DNA from: CBFDBF01 sp050293315
GTDB taxonomy: Bacteria > Pseudomonadota > Gammaproteobacteria > Chromatiales > Chromatiaceae
Length of the DNA stretch: 64,000 nucleotides
Direction: 5' to 3'
NCBI GenBank assembly: GCA_050293315.1
Contig: JBNKMS010000007.1
Location: 1 to 64,000 of the forward strand
Part shown: in pieces, positions 42,054-50,449 of the stretch
Layout: each line of letters opens with the position of its first letter
Position numbering within the stretch: the first letter of the stretch is position 1
Translations under genes and position numbers: made by a program
The notes under the pieces: model-generated
What the model was told of the DNA's origin: nothing
Seen by the model: the letters and a program-made list of their open reading frames with translations, nothing else
The model's database searches: none

Positions 42054-42527
42054 CTACATACCTGCCACTTTGGAGTTCATACCGATGATCTCCAACGCAA
42101 CTGACAACAAGGTATCTGCCTCATCCTTCATCTTGGACAGGCTGGGAAACCCGAAGCGATGGACATCGCGCAGGGTCTTGTCCATGACCACCAGCTTACC
42201 CACGGTAATCAGGACACGACCAAAACCCTCGTGGGTAATATTCATCATCGGTACCGCCATCAGTCCGCACTCCTTCTCGATCATGGCGGCAATAGCGTTA
42301 TAGAAGGCGGTAAGACGAGACATAACGATCTCATCCGGATCCCCCACGACCGGGATATCTGCCTTTCTCTCTTTGGTAAGTACAAATGGATCCAGGATCT
42401 CGTTAACCGGCAACTTATCAAAGGTACCGTAGGTATCGACGGCACGCATCTGCCTGACCATCTCCTGGGCGAATTCTGTCTCCAGGACCGGATCATCTGC
42501 GGCAATAGACACTGTTGTTTCACTCAT
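42054..42527 (-). CDS. NifX-associated nitrogen fixation protein (DUF269)
   Basis: 157 residues. Family landmarks are VRQMRAVDTYGTFDKLPVNE, FYNAIAAMIEKECGLMAVPM and DVHRFGFPSLSKMKDEADTL. Genes of this family follow nifX in many nif clusters; the function is not known in detail. It lies 23 bases upstream of the ferredoxin gene and 140 bases after nifX. Confidence 0.92.
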   Translation of the reverse strand: MSETTVSIAADDPVLETEFAQEMVRQMRAVDTYGTFDKLPVNEILDPFVLTKERKADIPVVGDPDEIVMSRLTAFYNAIAAMIEKECGLMAVPMMNITHEGFGRVLITVGKLVVMDKTLRDVHRFGFPSLSKMKDEADTLLSVALEIIGMNSKVAGM

Positions 42528-42667
42528 AACTCTATACTCCTGATTTAGTAATAATTAAAAAACATGATTCAAATTGCACTTACTTAAAATAGCTTTCACT
42601 TATCATTCAAATATAGGCGCTATTTGCGGCTTATAAAAAGTAAGCACCACTCCAATCTGATGCGACG

Positions 42668-43189
42668 TTATTCCTGCCAGCCCTCCTCCTCCATCCGGTC
42701 AAAACGGGATGGATCGGCCGGCATGGTCTGTTCGATTGCCCTCGCCAACCAACTGCTTGGACCCTGCTGCAACTCACGCTGCAGCGCAGCAATCAGCTCA
42801 CTGATAGGGGTGCCGGGCGGCACCTTGATCGGCTGAATATTTTTGGCCCGCAACTGGTTGATTGCCGACGCACCGATGGCCTGGCTATATACGGCGGCAC
42901 ACCGCTCCAGCAGATCGATCTTGGCTGCAAGCTTATCTTCGTACAGACCCGTAGCGTACTGGCCTGTAGCGTTTTGCGGTGGCATCTCATCCGGGCTACC
43001 AAACTCAGCCACCTCAAGCACACAATACCGATCTCGGTCCAGCGCATAGATCGCAAACGAGTGCGCCGCACCAAAATGCTGGTCCACATGGGTCATGTCA
43101 CTGGTGGCAAAGGCCACCTTGATTGCGGTCTCCACCCAATTGTCCTCAGTGGTGCATTCCACCAGCTGCAGTCGACGTTGTAGCGTCAT
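42668..43189 (-). CDS. nifX: NifX, FeMo-co precursor carrier
   Basis: 173 residues from ATG 43189, which has GGAGG 6 bases upstream; the frame is open to 43240 but that start has no such site. The NifX fold is seen in VAFATSDMTHVDQHFGAAHS and SQAIGASAINQLRAKNIQPI. NifX carries NifB-co/VK-cluster between NifB and NifEN. It overlaps the nifN end by 44 bases. Confidence 0.94.
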   Translation of the reverse strand: MTLQRRLQLVECTTEDNWVETAIKVAFATSDMTHVDQHFGAAHSFAIYALDRDRYCVLEVAEFGSPDEMPPQNATGQYATGLYEDKLAAKIDLLERCAAVYSQAIGASAINQLRAKNIQPIKVPPGTPISELIAALQRELQQGPSSWLARAIEQTMPADPSRFDRMEEEGWQE

Positions 43190-44555
43190 GGCTCGCCTCC
43201 ACTCTCTGTGCATAGATGGAACGATATGGATGGATCTCACCCTTCTCCAGGCTCAACATGATGTTGGCCAGATCAAACAGGGTCTGACGACTACCGCGAT
43301 AACCGATCCATACCTTATGCATCCCTCCAAGCAGGTCATACTGCGGCAACCCGGCCCGCAACAACGGTATACCGAGACGTTCAGCACTCTGCTCGCCGTG
43401 GGAGTTGGTAATTAAGACCTCGGCACCCTCGGCAGCGGCGATTTTCTCCAGGTCCTCCAGATCACCGATCTTTACTCTCTCTGCAATCATCTCCTGCAGC
43501 ACCGGTGCATTTACTGGAGATACGGCAGCCACCGTCTCCGCACCCATACCGGCTAGCATCTGGTTGAGGGCCACCAGCAGATCCGGTTCGGCCGCGATAG
43601 CAATCCGCGACATACCCAACATAAAATGGCTGTCCAGCATGGCGTCCTGCAGCTGGGCGCGCTGCCGCTCCAGTCTGGCAGGCACCGGCTCACCGGTGAT
43701 GCGATGCAGGCTGTCCACCAGGCCATCCACTGCCTCCAGTCCCATCAGGTGATCGAAGCGGTAGTCCGGCACACCGGTACGCTCTGCCAGTTCATCCGCC
43801 GCCTTGAACATGGAGCGACCCACCACCAGGGTCGCCGCAGCGTCCCCCAAGGTCGCCAACTCGGATACCGAGGTACCGCCGATGGTCAGGGGTGAGAAAT
43901 CATCTGCGCCTAGATAGCCTAGAGAGTCGGAGAGATCGGGGACCAACACCGGGCGCAGACCAAATGCCTCGATGATCTCTTTTAGCTCCTCCAGATCACC
44001 CAGGGTCATGGATGGCCCCACCAGCACATTTATCTGCAGGCAGTTGCGTCCAGGCCTGGTACCAGACTCCTCAAAAGTAGGTACGGTTACCTTTATGATC
44101 TCCTCAACTGCCTTGGCAAAACCGGTCTCAACACAACCTGAATAATCGGGAGTAGATACAGGGACCACGGTTATATGGTCGAACTGTGGATATTCTCTGC
44201 GAAACTCCTTGAGCGCCATATTCAGATCGCTGCCCTGGGTCTCGGTAAGACCTGTGGTAGGTATACCGATCAGAAGCGGATCACTCTTCTCCGCGATGGT
44301 CTTTAGCCCCTCTACCACACTCTCTTCGGAACCCATGACCGTGGAGACCTGATCCATGGCCGTAGTCTGCAACGGAATCGGCTCGCGGAAGTGCAAGACA
44401 AACAGGACCTTGCCAAAGGCGGTACACCCCTGCGAGCCGTGCAGCATAGGCATGCAGCGGTCAAACCCAAGAAAGGCCAATGCTGCACCGACGGTCTGAC
44501 TCACCTTGAGGGGGCTAACAGAGAGCGCCTTGCTGCGTCTGATTATCTCGACCAT
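43146..44555 (-). CDS. nifN: NifN, FeMo-co scaffold subunit
   Basis: 469 residues from ATG 44555, with GGAGGTG 5 bases upstream and the A of the ATG shared with the nifE stop (TGATG). The cluster cysteine lies in MLHGSQGCTAFGKVLFVLHF. DPLLIGIPTTGLTETQGSDL and VSTPDYSGCVETGFAKAVEE are NifN-like. With NifE it forms the scaffold on which FeMo-co is completed. The 15-residue upstream extension of the frame is rejected. Confidence 0.95.
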   Translation of the reverse strand: MVEIIRRSKALSVSPLKVSQTVGAALAFLGFDRCMPMLHGSQGCTAFGKVLFVLHFREPIPLQTTAMDQVSTVMGSEESVVEGLKTIAEKSDPLLIGIPTTGLTETQGSDLNMALKEFRREYPQFDHITVVPVSTPDYSGCVETGFAKAVEEIIKVTVPTFEESGTRPGRNCLQINVLVGPSMTLGDLEELKEIIEAFGLRPVLVPDLSDSLGYLGADDFSPLTIGGTSVSELATLGDAAATLVVGRSMFKAADELAERTGVPDYRFDHLMGLEAVDGLVDSLHRITGEPVPARLERQRAQLQDAMLDSHFMLGMSRIAIAAEPDLLVALNQMLAGMGAETVAAVSPVNAPVLQEMIAERVKIGDLEDLEKIAAAEGAEVLITNSHGEQSAERLGIPLLRAGLPQYDLLGGMHKVWIGYRGSRQTLFDLANIMLSLEKGEIHPYRSIYAQRVEASHDATTSTAAGGMHH

Positions 44556-45964
44556 CACGCCACCTCCTTGGATTCCGTCGTGGAGCTGTTTTGATGCCAA
44601 ATTGCTGGATTACGCACCGCCGGCCAGATCGGGCTCTCGATGGTCAACGCCATCTGCCGTGCGAACTCCACCATGCCGTCATATCCGGCATAGGCAAACT
44701 CACGCTCCTGGTTGATATGCAAAAAAGGGATACGCGCCTTAAGGGCGGTATACATGTTGCGACCGCCGGCGATCATGATGTCTATATCGTGCTCATACAC
44801 CATATCGATCATGTTGCGCGGATTTCCCTCCTCCAGCATCACCGCATCCTCGCCCATCAGTTGTCTGATGCGCGCCTTGTCATCCTCGGTCGATTTCCTG
44901 GTACCAGTTGCAACCACCTCCATACCCAGGTCCTGCAGGGCTGCCACTATGGACCATGACTTCACCCCTCCGGTATAGAGCAGCACCTTCTTGCCCTTAA
45001 GGCGGGCGCGCCACGGCTGCAACAGCTCATCGATACGCGCCTCTTCACGTTTAATCAGCGCCTCGGTCCGACCGCTCAGATCCGCATCATCGATAATACG
45101 GGCAAAGTCACGCAGTGCCTGGGAGACATCCCGCACCCCGTAGAAACTCCCCTCGAACCAGGGGGTACCGTAGGACTCCTCCAACTTACGGGCGACATTG
45201 ATCAGCGCCTTGGAGCAGACCATCATATTGACCTCAGAGCGGTGCATGGTCTGCACCTCACGGAAACGGGCGTCACCGGAAATACTGCCGATCACCCGCA
45301 GGCCGAGTTCATCCAACAGCGGCAGCACATGCCACAGCTCACCGGCGATGTTGTATTCACCGATCAGAGAGATAGCGTGCACCGTGATACCTTCACGCTG
45401 TGCCGCCTCCGGTATCGGGTCAGGCTCGCGGGTACCGCATACATATTTGACCATCGCCTCTCCGGCGATGCGGTTGCCCAGGTTCTTGGTGCCATAAAAA
45501 CCGGCCACATCCACCGGCACCACCGGCGTACCCCAGCGCTCCTGTGCCGCCTTGCATACTGCCTCGACATCATCGCCGATCAGGGCGGGGACACAGGTGT
45601 TATATACAAACACCGCCGCCGGGGAGTAGTCATCGATGGCCTGTTTAATAGAGTGGAACAGCCGCTTCTCGCCCCGCCCCATGATCACATCCTGCTCCGT
45701 AAGATCGGTGGTCATACCGATCCGGGAGAGACGCGGTGCGCTGGAGCAGGTACCACGGTTATCCCAGGAGCTGCCGGCACAGGCGATGGAGCCGTGGACG
45801 ATATGGGCCACATCGGCGATTGGGAACAGGGCGATCTGCGCCCCATCCAGCACACAGCCACCGGCGGTAGCGCCCGGTTTCGACTTGGCGCAGCCCGATT
45901 TGGATTTGTTATTGTGGGCGCACGCCGGTTCATCCAGCAGCGCGGCTATCTCTCTCTGTTTCAT
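44555..45964 (-). CDS. nifE: NifE, FeMo-co scaffold subunit
   Basis: 469 residues from ATG 45964 (MKQREIAALLDEPACAHNNK). Longer frames to 46018 run through the sigma-54 promoter and cannot be translated from it. Cysteines are in SGCAKSKPGATAGGCVLDGA, then SIACAGSSWDNRGTC and YNTCVPALIGDDVEAVC. It is homologous to NifD but lacks the FeMo-co histidine region of NifD, and it works with NifN in FeMo-co assembly. It is the first gene of nifE-nifN-nifX. Confidence 0.95.
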   Translation of the reverse strand: MKQREIAALLDEPACAHNNKSKSGCAKSKPGATAGGCVLDGAQIALFPIADVAHIVHGSIACAGSSWDNRGTCSSAPRLSRIGMTTDLTEQDVIMGRGEKRLFHSIKQAIDDYSPAAVFVYNTCVPALIGDDVEAVCKAAQERWGTPVVPVDVAGFYGTKNLGNRIAGEAMVKYVCGTREPDPIPEAAQREGITVHAISLIGEYNIAGELWHVLPLLDELGLRVIGSISGDARFREVQTMHRSEVNMMVCSKALINVARKLEESYGTPWFEGSFYGVRDVSQALRDFARIIDDADLSGRTEALIKREEARIDELLQPWRARLKGKKVLLYTGGVKSWSIVAALQDLGMEVVATGTRKSTEDDKARIRQLMGEDAVMLEEGNPRNMIDMVYEHDIDIMIAGGRNMYTALKARIPFLHINQEREFAYAGYDGMVEFARQMALTIESPIWPAVRNPAIWHQNSSTTESKEVA

Positions 45965-46001
45965 CGATGATACAACTCCCGCTTTACAATAGCCTATGAA
46001 G

Positions 46002-46017
46002 TGCAATGGCCATGCCA
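46002..46017 (-). promoter_or_regulatory. Sigma-54 promoter of nifENX
   Basis: The minus strand reads TGGCATGGCCATTGCA, with GG and GC ten bases apart. The start is expected near 45991, 27 bases before nifE. Confidence 0.9.
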
Positions 46018-46061
46018 CACTCTATCTTATTGTTTTTTATAGAGATTAATCTTGTATCAAT

Positions 46062-46077
46062 TGTCGCAAACGCAACA
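46062..46077. promoter_or_regulatory. NifA upstream activator sequence of nifE
   Basis: TGT-CGCAAACGCA-ACA, centred about 54 bp upstream of the promoter GG. This is closer than the sites at nifV and nifH. Confidence 0.8.
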
Positions 46078-46189
46078 ATTCAGATCATGATGTAGGAATC
46101 CACACCAATCTGTTACCGCTGATGTAACAAGAAGAGACGGGCCTTGTCGGCACGGAATCGGGGTCCCAAACATTGCTGCCCCACATAAT

Positions 46190-46290
46190 CCCCTCTCCCT
46201 CCGGGAGAGGGTTAGGGTGAGGGGATCTAAAAGCTAAGGCTTTGATTTTATTGATCCCCTCATCCTGTCCTTCTCCCGTAGGGAGAAGGG
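46190..46290. repeat. Large compound palindrome (CCCTCTCCC...GGGAGAGGG family)
   Basis: It begins with the hairpin CCCTCTCCC-TCC-GGGAGAGGG. Next an inverted pair GTGAGGGGATC ... GATCCCCTCATC spans about 30 bases of AT-rich loop, and it ends with TTCTCCC-GTA-GGGAGAA. A related element sharing GAGGGGATCTAAAAG is at 55638-55707. Confidence 0.8.
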
Positions 46291-46322
46291 ACGCTCAGTT
46301 TTTGGTTTTCATGTCTCAAATA

Positions 46323-46346
46323 CCAGCAAACCAGCAAACCAGCAAT
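46323..46346. repeat. 8-bp tandem repeat, three units
   Basis: CCAGCAAA-CCAGCAAA-CCAGCAAT on the plus strand, upstream of the DUF2157 gene. Confidence 0.85.
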
Positions 46347-46496
46347 AGAGCTAAGCGACATAAGGAATTACAGCCTTACACAGTAAACTAAATGGGACAG
46401 TAGTGGGTCCTAAAAGCGGCATTCTCAGCTGCAAAACCGCTGCCGATCACATATGATTGGAGGCCACCGGCAGATGCCTGAATTAGGGATAAATTT

Positions 46497-47573
46497 ATGC
46501 AGATAACCTCAAAGAGTGATGCCCAGCAGCGGGTCGACCAGATCGAACAATTCAATGCTGAACTCAGGCTGCTGCTGCAGGAGGAGGTCCTCTCCCTTGA
46601 TGCACAACAGCGTAACAACCTGGAGCAATACCACGGAGAGTTGATCGCACAACTGAGCTCCACCTTTGATGTTGATTCTAACGTGCGAGAGAAGAGATTC
46701 AGCCTCGGGATGAAGATCGCATCGTTCCTCGGGGCCTTGGGGCTGGCTGCCAGCCTGTTTTTCATGTTCTATCAGTTCTGGGGATATCTCTCCACCAGCC
46801 TGCAAGTGGTAATCCTGGTGGCAGCTCCCCTAATCGGCCTGGGGTTGACCGTCTATTTCTCACGCCGTGAAAAAACCGGATATTTCACAAAACTGGCAGG
46901 TTTGGCCGCCATAGCCTGCTTTGTGCTCAATCTCTCTATGCTCGGACAGATCTTCATCATCACACCGTCACCCAACGCCTTTCTGGTTTGGGCGCTGTTT
47001 GCCGTGATCCTGGCATATGCCTCGGATGCGCGTCTGCTACTGGCCGCCGGTATCCTCTCGTTTGCCGCCTTTCTGGCTGCAAAGGTCGGGACCTGGAGCG
47101 GCTGTTACTGGATCAACTTCGGTGAACGTCCGGAGAACTTTTTCCCTGCGGCCCTGCTTCTGTTCCTGGTGCCACTGCTACCCCATACCAGGGTATCGGG
47201 CTTTGCCGTAACCTATCGGGTGCTTGCTCTGTTACTTCTGTTTCTGCCGATGTTGGTACTCTCAAACTGGGGGGCAGTCAGCTACCTCTCCATGGAAAAT
47301 GACATGATCGAAGGGATCTACCAGACTGCAGGATTCATCGTTAGTGCTGCAGTGATATGGCTTGGTATCAAACGGGGATGGCACGATGTGGTCAACACCG
47401 GCACCGTGTTCTTTACTATCTTTCTCTATACCAAGTTTTTTGACTGGTGGTGGGAATGGATGCCGAAGTATCTATTCTTCCTGCTGATTGCACTTACGGC
47501 AATATTGATGCTGATGGTCTTCAAACGTCTCCGTAACGTTACAGTCGGGCAGGTGCAGGAGGTGGCGGCATGA
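46497..47573 (+). CDS. DUF2157-domain membrane protein
   Basis: 358 residues. The N-terminal cytoplasmic helix pair (QRVDQIEQFNAELRLLLQEE) is followed by about ten hydrophobic segments up to the C-terminus, the layout of DUF2157 proteins. Function is unknown. It overlaps the next gene by 4 bases and lies in opposite orientation to the nif operons on either side. It is not a known nif gene. Confidence 0.75.
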   Translation: MQITSKSDAQQRVDQIEQFNAELRLLLQEEVLSLDAQQRNNLEQYHGELIAQLSSTFDVDSNVREKRFSLGMKIASFLGALGLAASLFFMFYQFWGYLSTSLQVVILVAAPLIGLGLTVYFSRREKTGYFTKLAGLAAIACFVLNLSMLGQIFIITPSPNAFLVWALFAVILAYASDARLLLAAGILSFAAFLAAKVGTWSGCYWINFGERPENFFPAALLLFLVPLLPHTRVSGFAVTYRVLALLLLFLPMLVLSNWGAVSYLSMENDMIEGIYQTAGFIVSAAVIWLGIKRGWHDVVNTGTVFFTIFLYTKFFDWWWEWMPKYLFFLLIALTAILMLMVFKRLRNVTVGQVQEVAA

Positions 47574-48493
47574 AGATCTCTATCTCTACTCGCCAACTGT
47601 TCATGTTGGGTCTTGCACTGTTGATTGTGACCAATCTCGTGGTGTTTGCCGGGGTCTTCTACAATCGATCCGGCGAGCCGGAACAGCAAATCACTCTTAC
47701 TGAACGGGAACTAAAACCGCCCTACTACACATTCAGTGAGAACAGCGGCATCTCCCTGCGGATAATATGGCGCGTGCTGAACGATACCGACAGTGATAGA
47801 TACCAATATACTCCAAGGCCAATTATGTTTTCCGACTATTGGGGAGATGTCGCATGGTTGGATCGCGATAAGCTGGAGCAGCTGGGATTCGATACCGAGA
47901 AGATCATAAAATACGGAGACGATTACCAGCGACGCAAGGTCACCATCCCCAGAGAGGCATACATAGTGCTGGAGTATGATGGGGCGACATACCAACAAGC
48001 ATTGAAGAACGTCAAAGCGAACATAATTAAAGCGAACAAGGCACTGGCATCAAAACCGGATGATGAGGAGTTGCAAGAACAGGCCAAGAATACCGAGCAG
48101 TGGCTGGCCTTTGAACGTGTTGAGCATTCACGGCTGTTTGCAATCGATGCGGGATTGGATCTTGATGCCTTAAGACAAAAGTACAGTGACCGCAACCATT
48201 ATATCTTTGCGCAAGGGTTGATATCTGCACAATATAACATCAGCAGCAAAGAGCAGGATGTCTCCGGTCATATTCAGCGGTTACACATAGACACCATTCA
48301 TGTGCCGCTGCAGTTTCGTCAGCTGTTTGACAACATGTCTTTCCCTCATAGCTCACGTCGAGATGCCCCGCCGAAACCACCTCGCTTTGCGGTCAACCTT
48401 AACTATGGCAAACGTATAGAGCCGTGGATTGAGTCGGTACAAAAACTTGAGACACCGGAACAGGAGGCACAACCTCCGGCATCTCCTGAATAG
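47570..48493 (+). CDS. DUF4824-like membrane-anchored protein
   Basis: 307 residues. One N-terminal membrane helix (LFMLGLALLIVTNLVVFAGV) precedes the pattern YNRSGEPEQQITLTERELKP and SENSGISLRIIWRVLNDTD, which I associate with DUF4824. A coiled-coil-like helical middle and a large soluble part would be periplasmic. Function is unknown. It is translationally coupled to the DUF2157 gene; the pair is also seen together elsewhere, as far as I recall. Confidence 0.65.
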   Translation: MKISISTRQLFMLGLALLIVTNLVVFAGVFYNRSGEPEQQITLTERELKPPYYTFSENSGISLRIIWRVLNDTDSDRYQYTPRPIMFSDYWGDVAWLDRDKLEQLGFDTEKIIKYGDDYQRRKVTIPREAYIVLEYDGATYQQALKNVKANIIKANKALASKPDDEELQEQAKNTEQWLAFERVEHSRLFAIDAGLDLDALRQKYSDRNHYIFAQGLISAQYNISSKEQDVSGHIQRLHIDTIHVPLQFRQLFDNMSFPHSSRRDAPPKPPRFAVNLNYGKRIEPWIESVQKLETPEQEAQPPASPE

Positions 48494-48716
48494 GATACAC
48501 ACCACCACATCGGGACGACTGCAGACATCTAGTAATAAACACAAAGCACGCCAAGATTTATTACCACGGTCAACAATAATAATCTTTGCGCCTCTGCGCC
48601 TTCGCCTACAGGGATGTAGGCGAGGGGCGTGAGCATGGAGCGGAAACTTTGCGTTCTTTGCGTTTAATTCCAGTCCCCTGATAGGGCGCAAGTGCAAATC
48701 GCGCCACAAAATCCAG
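48494..48716. other. Intergenic region between convergent transcripts
   Basis: No gene supported. It contains CTACAGGGATGTAG (hairpin-like) and repeated CTTTGCG fragments such as those common in non-coding repeats. No T-tract terminator is clear. Confidence 0.5.
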
Positions 48717-48983
48717 CTATTCCGATTCGATTTCGGCAATCACCAGGCCGCTGGCCGCATCCATATCCTGGGTAAGACTGAGGCATTGGCTGCTGCTATT
48801 CACCAGATAGAGATTAAAGTTGCTGTCTTCTAACACAGGGGTTGCCCCTACCACATCGTCATCCATGCAGTAGGTAAAATGGATATCCGGAAAATCTCCG
48901 CGTAACTGCTGCAGCGACTGCTCCAAAATCGGTGCCGCCTTGATCAGCTCACTAATGGTGTCGAGTTGGACCTGCGTGATCAT
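48717..48983 (-). CDS. Conserved nif-cluster hypothetical protein
   Basis: 88 residues from ATG 48983 (MITQVQLDTISELIKAAPIL); a TTG at 49007 would overlap the upstream gene. It is acidic and small and has YCMDDDVVGATPVLEDSNFN. I do not recognise a named domain with certainty. It is the last gene of nifH-D-K-T-Y-(NifX-fold)-this gene, so a role in nitrogen fixation is likely from context only. Confidence 0.65.
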   Translation of the reverse strand: MITQVQLDTISELIKAAPILEQSLQQLRGDFPDIHFTYCMDDDVVGATPVLEDSNFNLYLVNSSSQCLSLTQDMDAASGLVIAEIESE

Positions 48984-48994
48984 CACAAACCAAC

Positions 48995-49363
48995 CTAGGC
49001 GCAACAACTGCCTTCAGTATGTGGTGTAGGCTCAACCTCCGGTAGAGTGCCATCAAACATCATCATGATCGCCCTCTCCGGATTGCGCTCGGAGGTAAGG
49101 ACCACCGTTATGGCCCGACGCTGCATCCGCTCACGGAACCCCTCACCCGCATCTGCGGCAAGCAGCACCACCCCATCCAGGGGATGCGGGGTCTTGTCGT
49201 CCAGATGCAACTCATGAAAGGTTGGAACACTCTGCGGCAGCTCATATCTCATCTCCAGCCGCGGTTGCTTATCCCGTTCCGCCTCATACAGCAGGAAACG
49301 CGTCGCCTTTCCCGCCTTGCCACTCAGGGTCTCAAAATCTTCACTTACTACTGCCACTTTCAT
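48995..49363 (-). CDS. NifX/NifY-fold small protein of the nifHDK operon
   Basis: 122 residues of the dinitrogenase cofactor-binding fold: KVAVVSEDFETLSGKAGKAT, RFLLYEAERDK, HPLDGVVLLAADAGEGFRER. The C-terminus ends GSCCA, a possible metal or cluster site. It is the closest relative in the window of the protein at 32891-33298. It lies 17 bases after nifY. A role in carrying or sensing FeMo-co precursors is inferred. Confidence 0.82.
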   Translation of the reverse strand: MKVAVVSEDFETLSGKAGKATRFLLYEAERDKQPRLEMRYELPQSVPTFHELHLDDKTPHPLDGVVLLAADAGEGFRERMQRRAITVVLTSERNPERAIMMMFDGTLPEVEPTPHTEGSCCA

Positions 49364-49380
49364 CGCCGTCCACTCTCCTG

Positions 49381-50085
49381 TTATTCCGACTCCGCTAGCT
49401 CGAACCGCACCCTCTGCTCTGCCGACTGCCCCATAACCTTGGCCAGCCAGGGCGGAGCCTTCCCTGCGATCACACTCTGTAAAACATCCATCTCCTCCCG
49501 CGCGTTTCCACCCTGAGGTATCTTCACCGGGTGCACTCCTGTTTTGACCACCTTGGCCGCAGCCGGTCCGCCAATAGAGACGGTAAACAGCAGCTGGCAG
49601 TCGTCGATGAGTGATGCGCGATAACTGTTTTTATCCTCGACCTCCTTGGTATGGTCGATATTGCGAATATCTATCAGACGACCATCCTCAGCGGAGACCT
49701 GATAGATCAGAAAACGGCGGCATGAGCCGAAGTGTCCATCCAGCAGTTCTCCCTTATTGGAGGAGCAGGCCACCCGAATACTGCCAGCCATATCGCCCTC
49801 ACTGTAGGGATCAATCTCCGGCAGTGGTTCACTCTCCAGATCCACCTCCCCTTTTAGATGGGCCAGGGCCGATTTGATTGCGGCCGTATCTATATCCGCA
49901 AACTCTCCTTGGCCGGCGCGCTTCATACTCTTTACCGAGAGAGCCGACAGCTTATCTATAGTCGGAGGCAGACCAATGACATCATCCAGCACTTGCAATA
50001 GACGGGCCGCATCTGTATCCGGCAATTCACGCGCCGCCAATCCTATACGCAGTGCAATCTCATCGGATATGGGTGTGGTCATCAT
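49381..50085 (-). CDS. nifY: NifY/NafY, apo-dinitrogenase/FeMo-co binding protein
   Basis: 234 residues; the start may be ATG 50085 or 50082. The N-terminal helical domain (ALRIGLAARELPDTDAARLL) is followed by the C-terminal NifX fold (IRVACSSNKGELLDGHFGSC; RRFLIYQVSAEDGRLIDIRN). The position directly after nifT matches nifY in Azotobacter. It holds the apo-MoFe protein ready for FeMo-co insertion. Confidence 0.88.
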   Translation of the reverse strand: MMTTPISDEIALRIGLAARELPDTDAARLLQVLDDVIGLPPTIDKLSALSVKSMKRAGQGEFADIDTAAIKSALAHLKGEVDLESEPLPEIDPYSEGDMAGSIRVACSSNKGELLDGHFGSCRRFLIYQVSAEDGRLIDIRNIDHTKEVEDKNSYRASLIDDCQLLFTVSIGGPAAAKVVKTGVHPVKIPQGGNAREEMDVLQSVIAGKAPPWLAKVMGQSAEQRVRFELAESE

Positions 50086-50137
50086 TGCAGGCTCCTGTCA
50101 GCTCTATACTATATAGATAGGTATCCACTACCCCGGC

Positions 50138-50350
50138 TCAGGCGCGCCTGAACCGCAAGGTGGTAGGAAACTCTGGTGGCGGACTGATGGGATCTATGTA
50201 GTACTTGGAACCATCGGTCAGCTCCACCTCTCCGCCCCACTCTGTATCGCTGTCCTTCTCTACTGAGGCGATAACCTCTTCCTGGTCCTTCTTGGCGATA
50301 TAGAACAGAAGGTCGCCATCATCCTTCAATCGAATCATTACATTAGGCAT
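50138..50350 (-). CDS. nifT: NifT/FixU
   Basis: 70 residues. PNVMIRLKDDGDLLFYIAKK and WGGEVELTDGSKYYIDPISP are the NifT pattern. It regularly follows nifK; the function is unknown and mutants have mild phenotypes in studied diazotrophs. Confidence 0.93.
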   Translation of the reverse strand: MPNVMIRLKDDGDLLFYIAKKDQEEVIASVEKDSDTEWGGEVELTDGSKYYIDPISPPPEFPTTLRFRRA

Positions 50351-50449
50351 GAATCACCTCTAAATAAAGTCGCAAGCCCTGCTCACTCCCTCTTAAAAGC
50401 GGGATACTGTTAACAAGTGAAGCGAGCAAGGCCTGCGAACACTGTACAA

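Larger units (their letters stand above)
46078..46496. other. Intergenic stretch upstream of nifE with repeats only
   Basis: No gene is supported between the nifE control region and the DUF2157 gene. It holds the 46190-46290 palindromic repeat and the 46323-46346 tandem repeat described separately. I see no sigma-54 promoter toward the DUF2157 gene. Confidence 0.7.

Noticed and set aside
45965..46018. Longer nifE start at 46018
   Set aside because: The sigma-54 promoter lies at 46002-46017, so this start would be upstream of the transcript.
46420..46450. Sigma-54-like CGGCATTCTCAGCTGCA before the DUF2157 gene
   Set aside because: GG and GC are 11 bases apart; the spacing must be ten.
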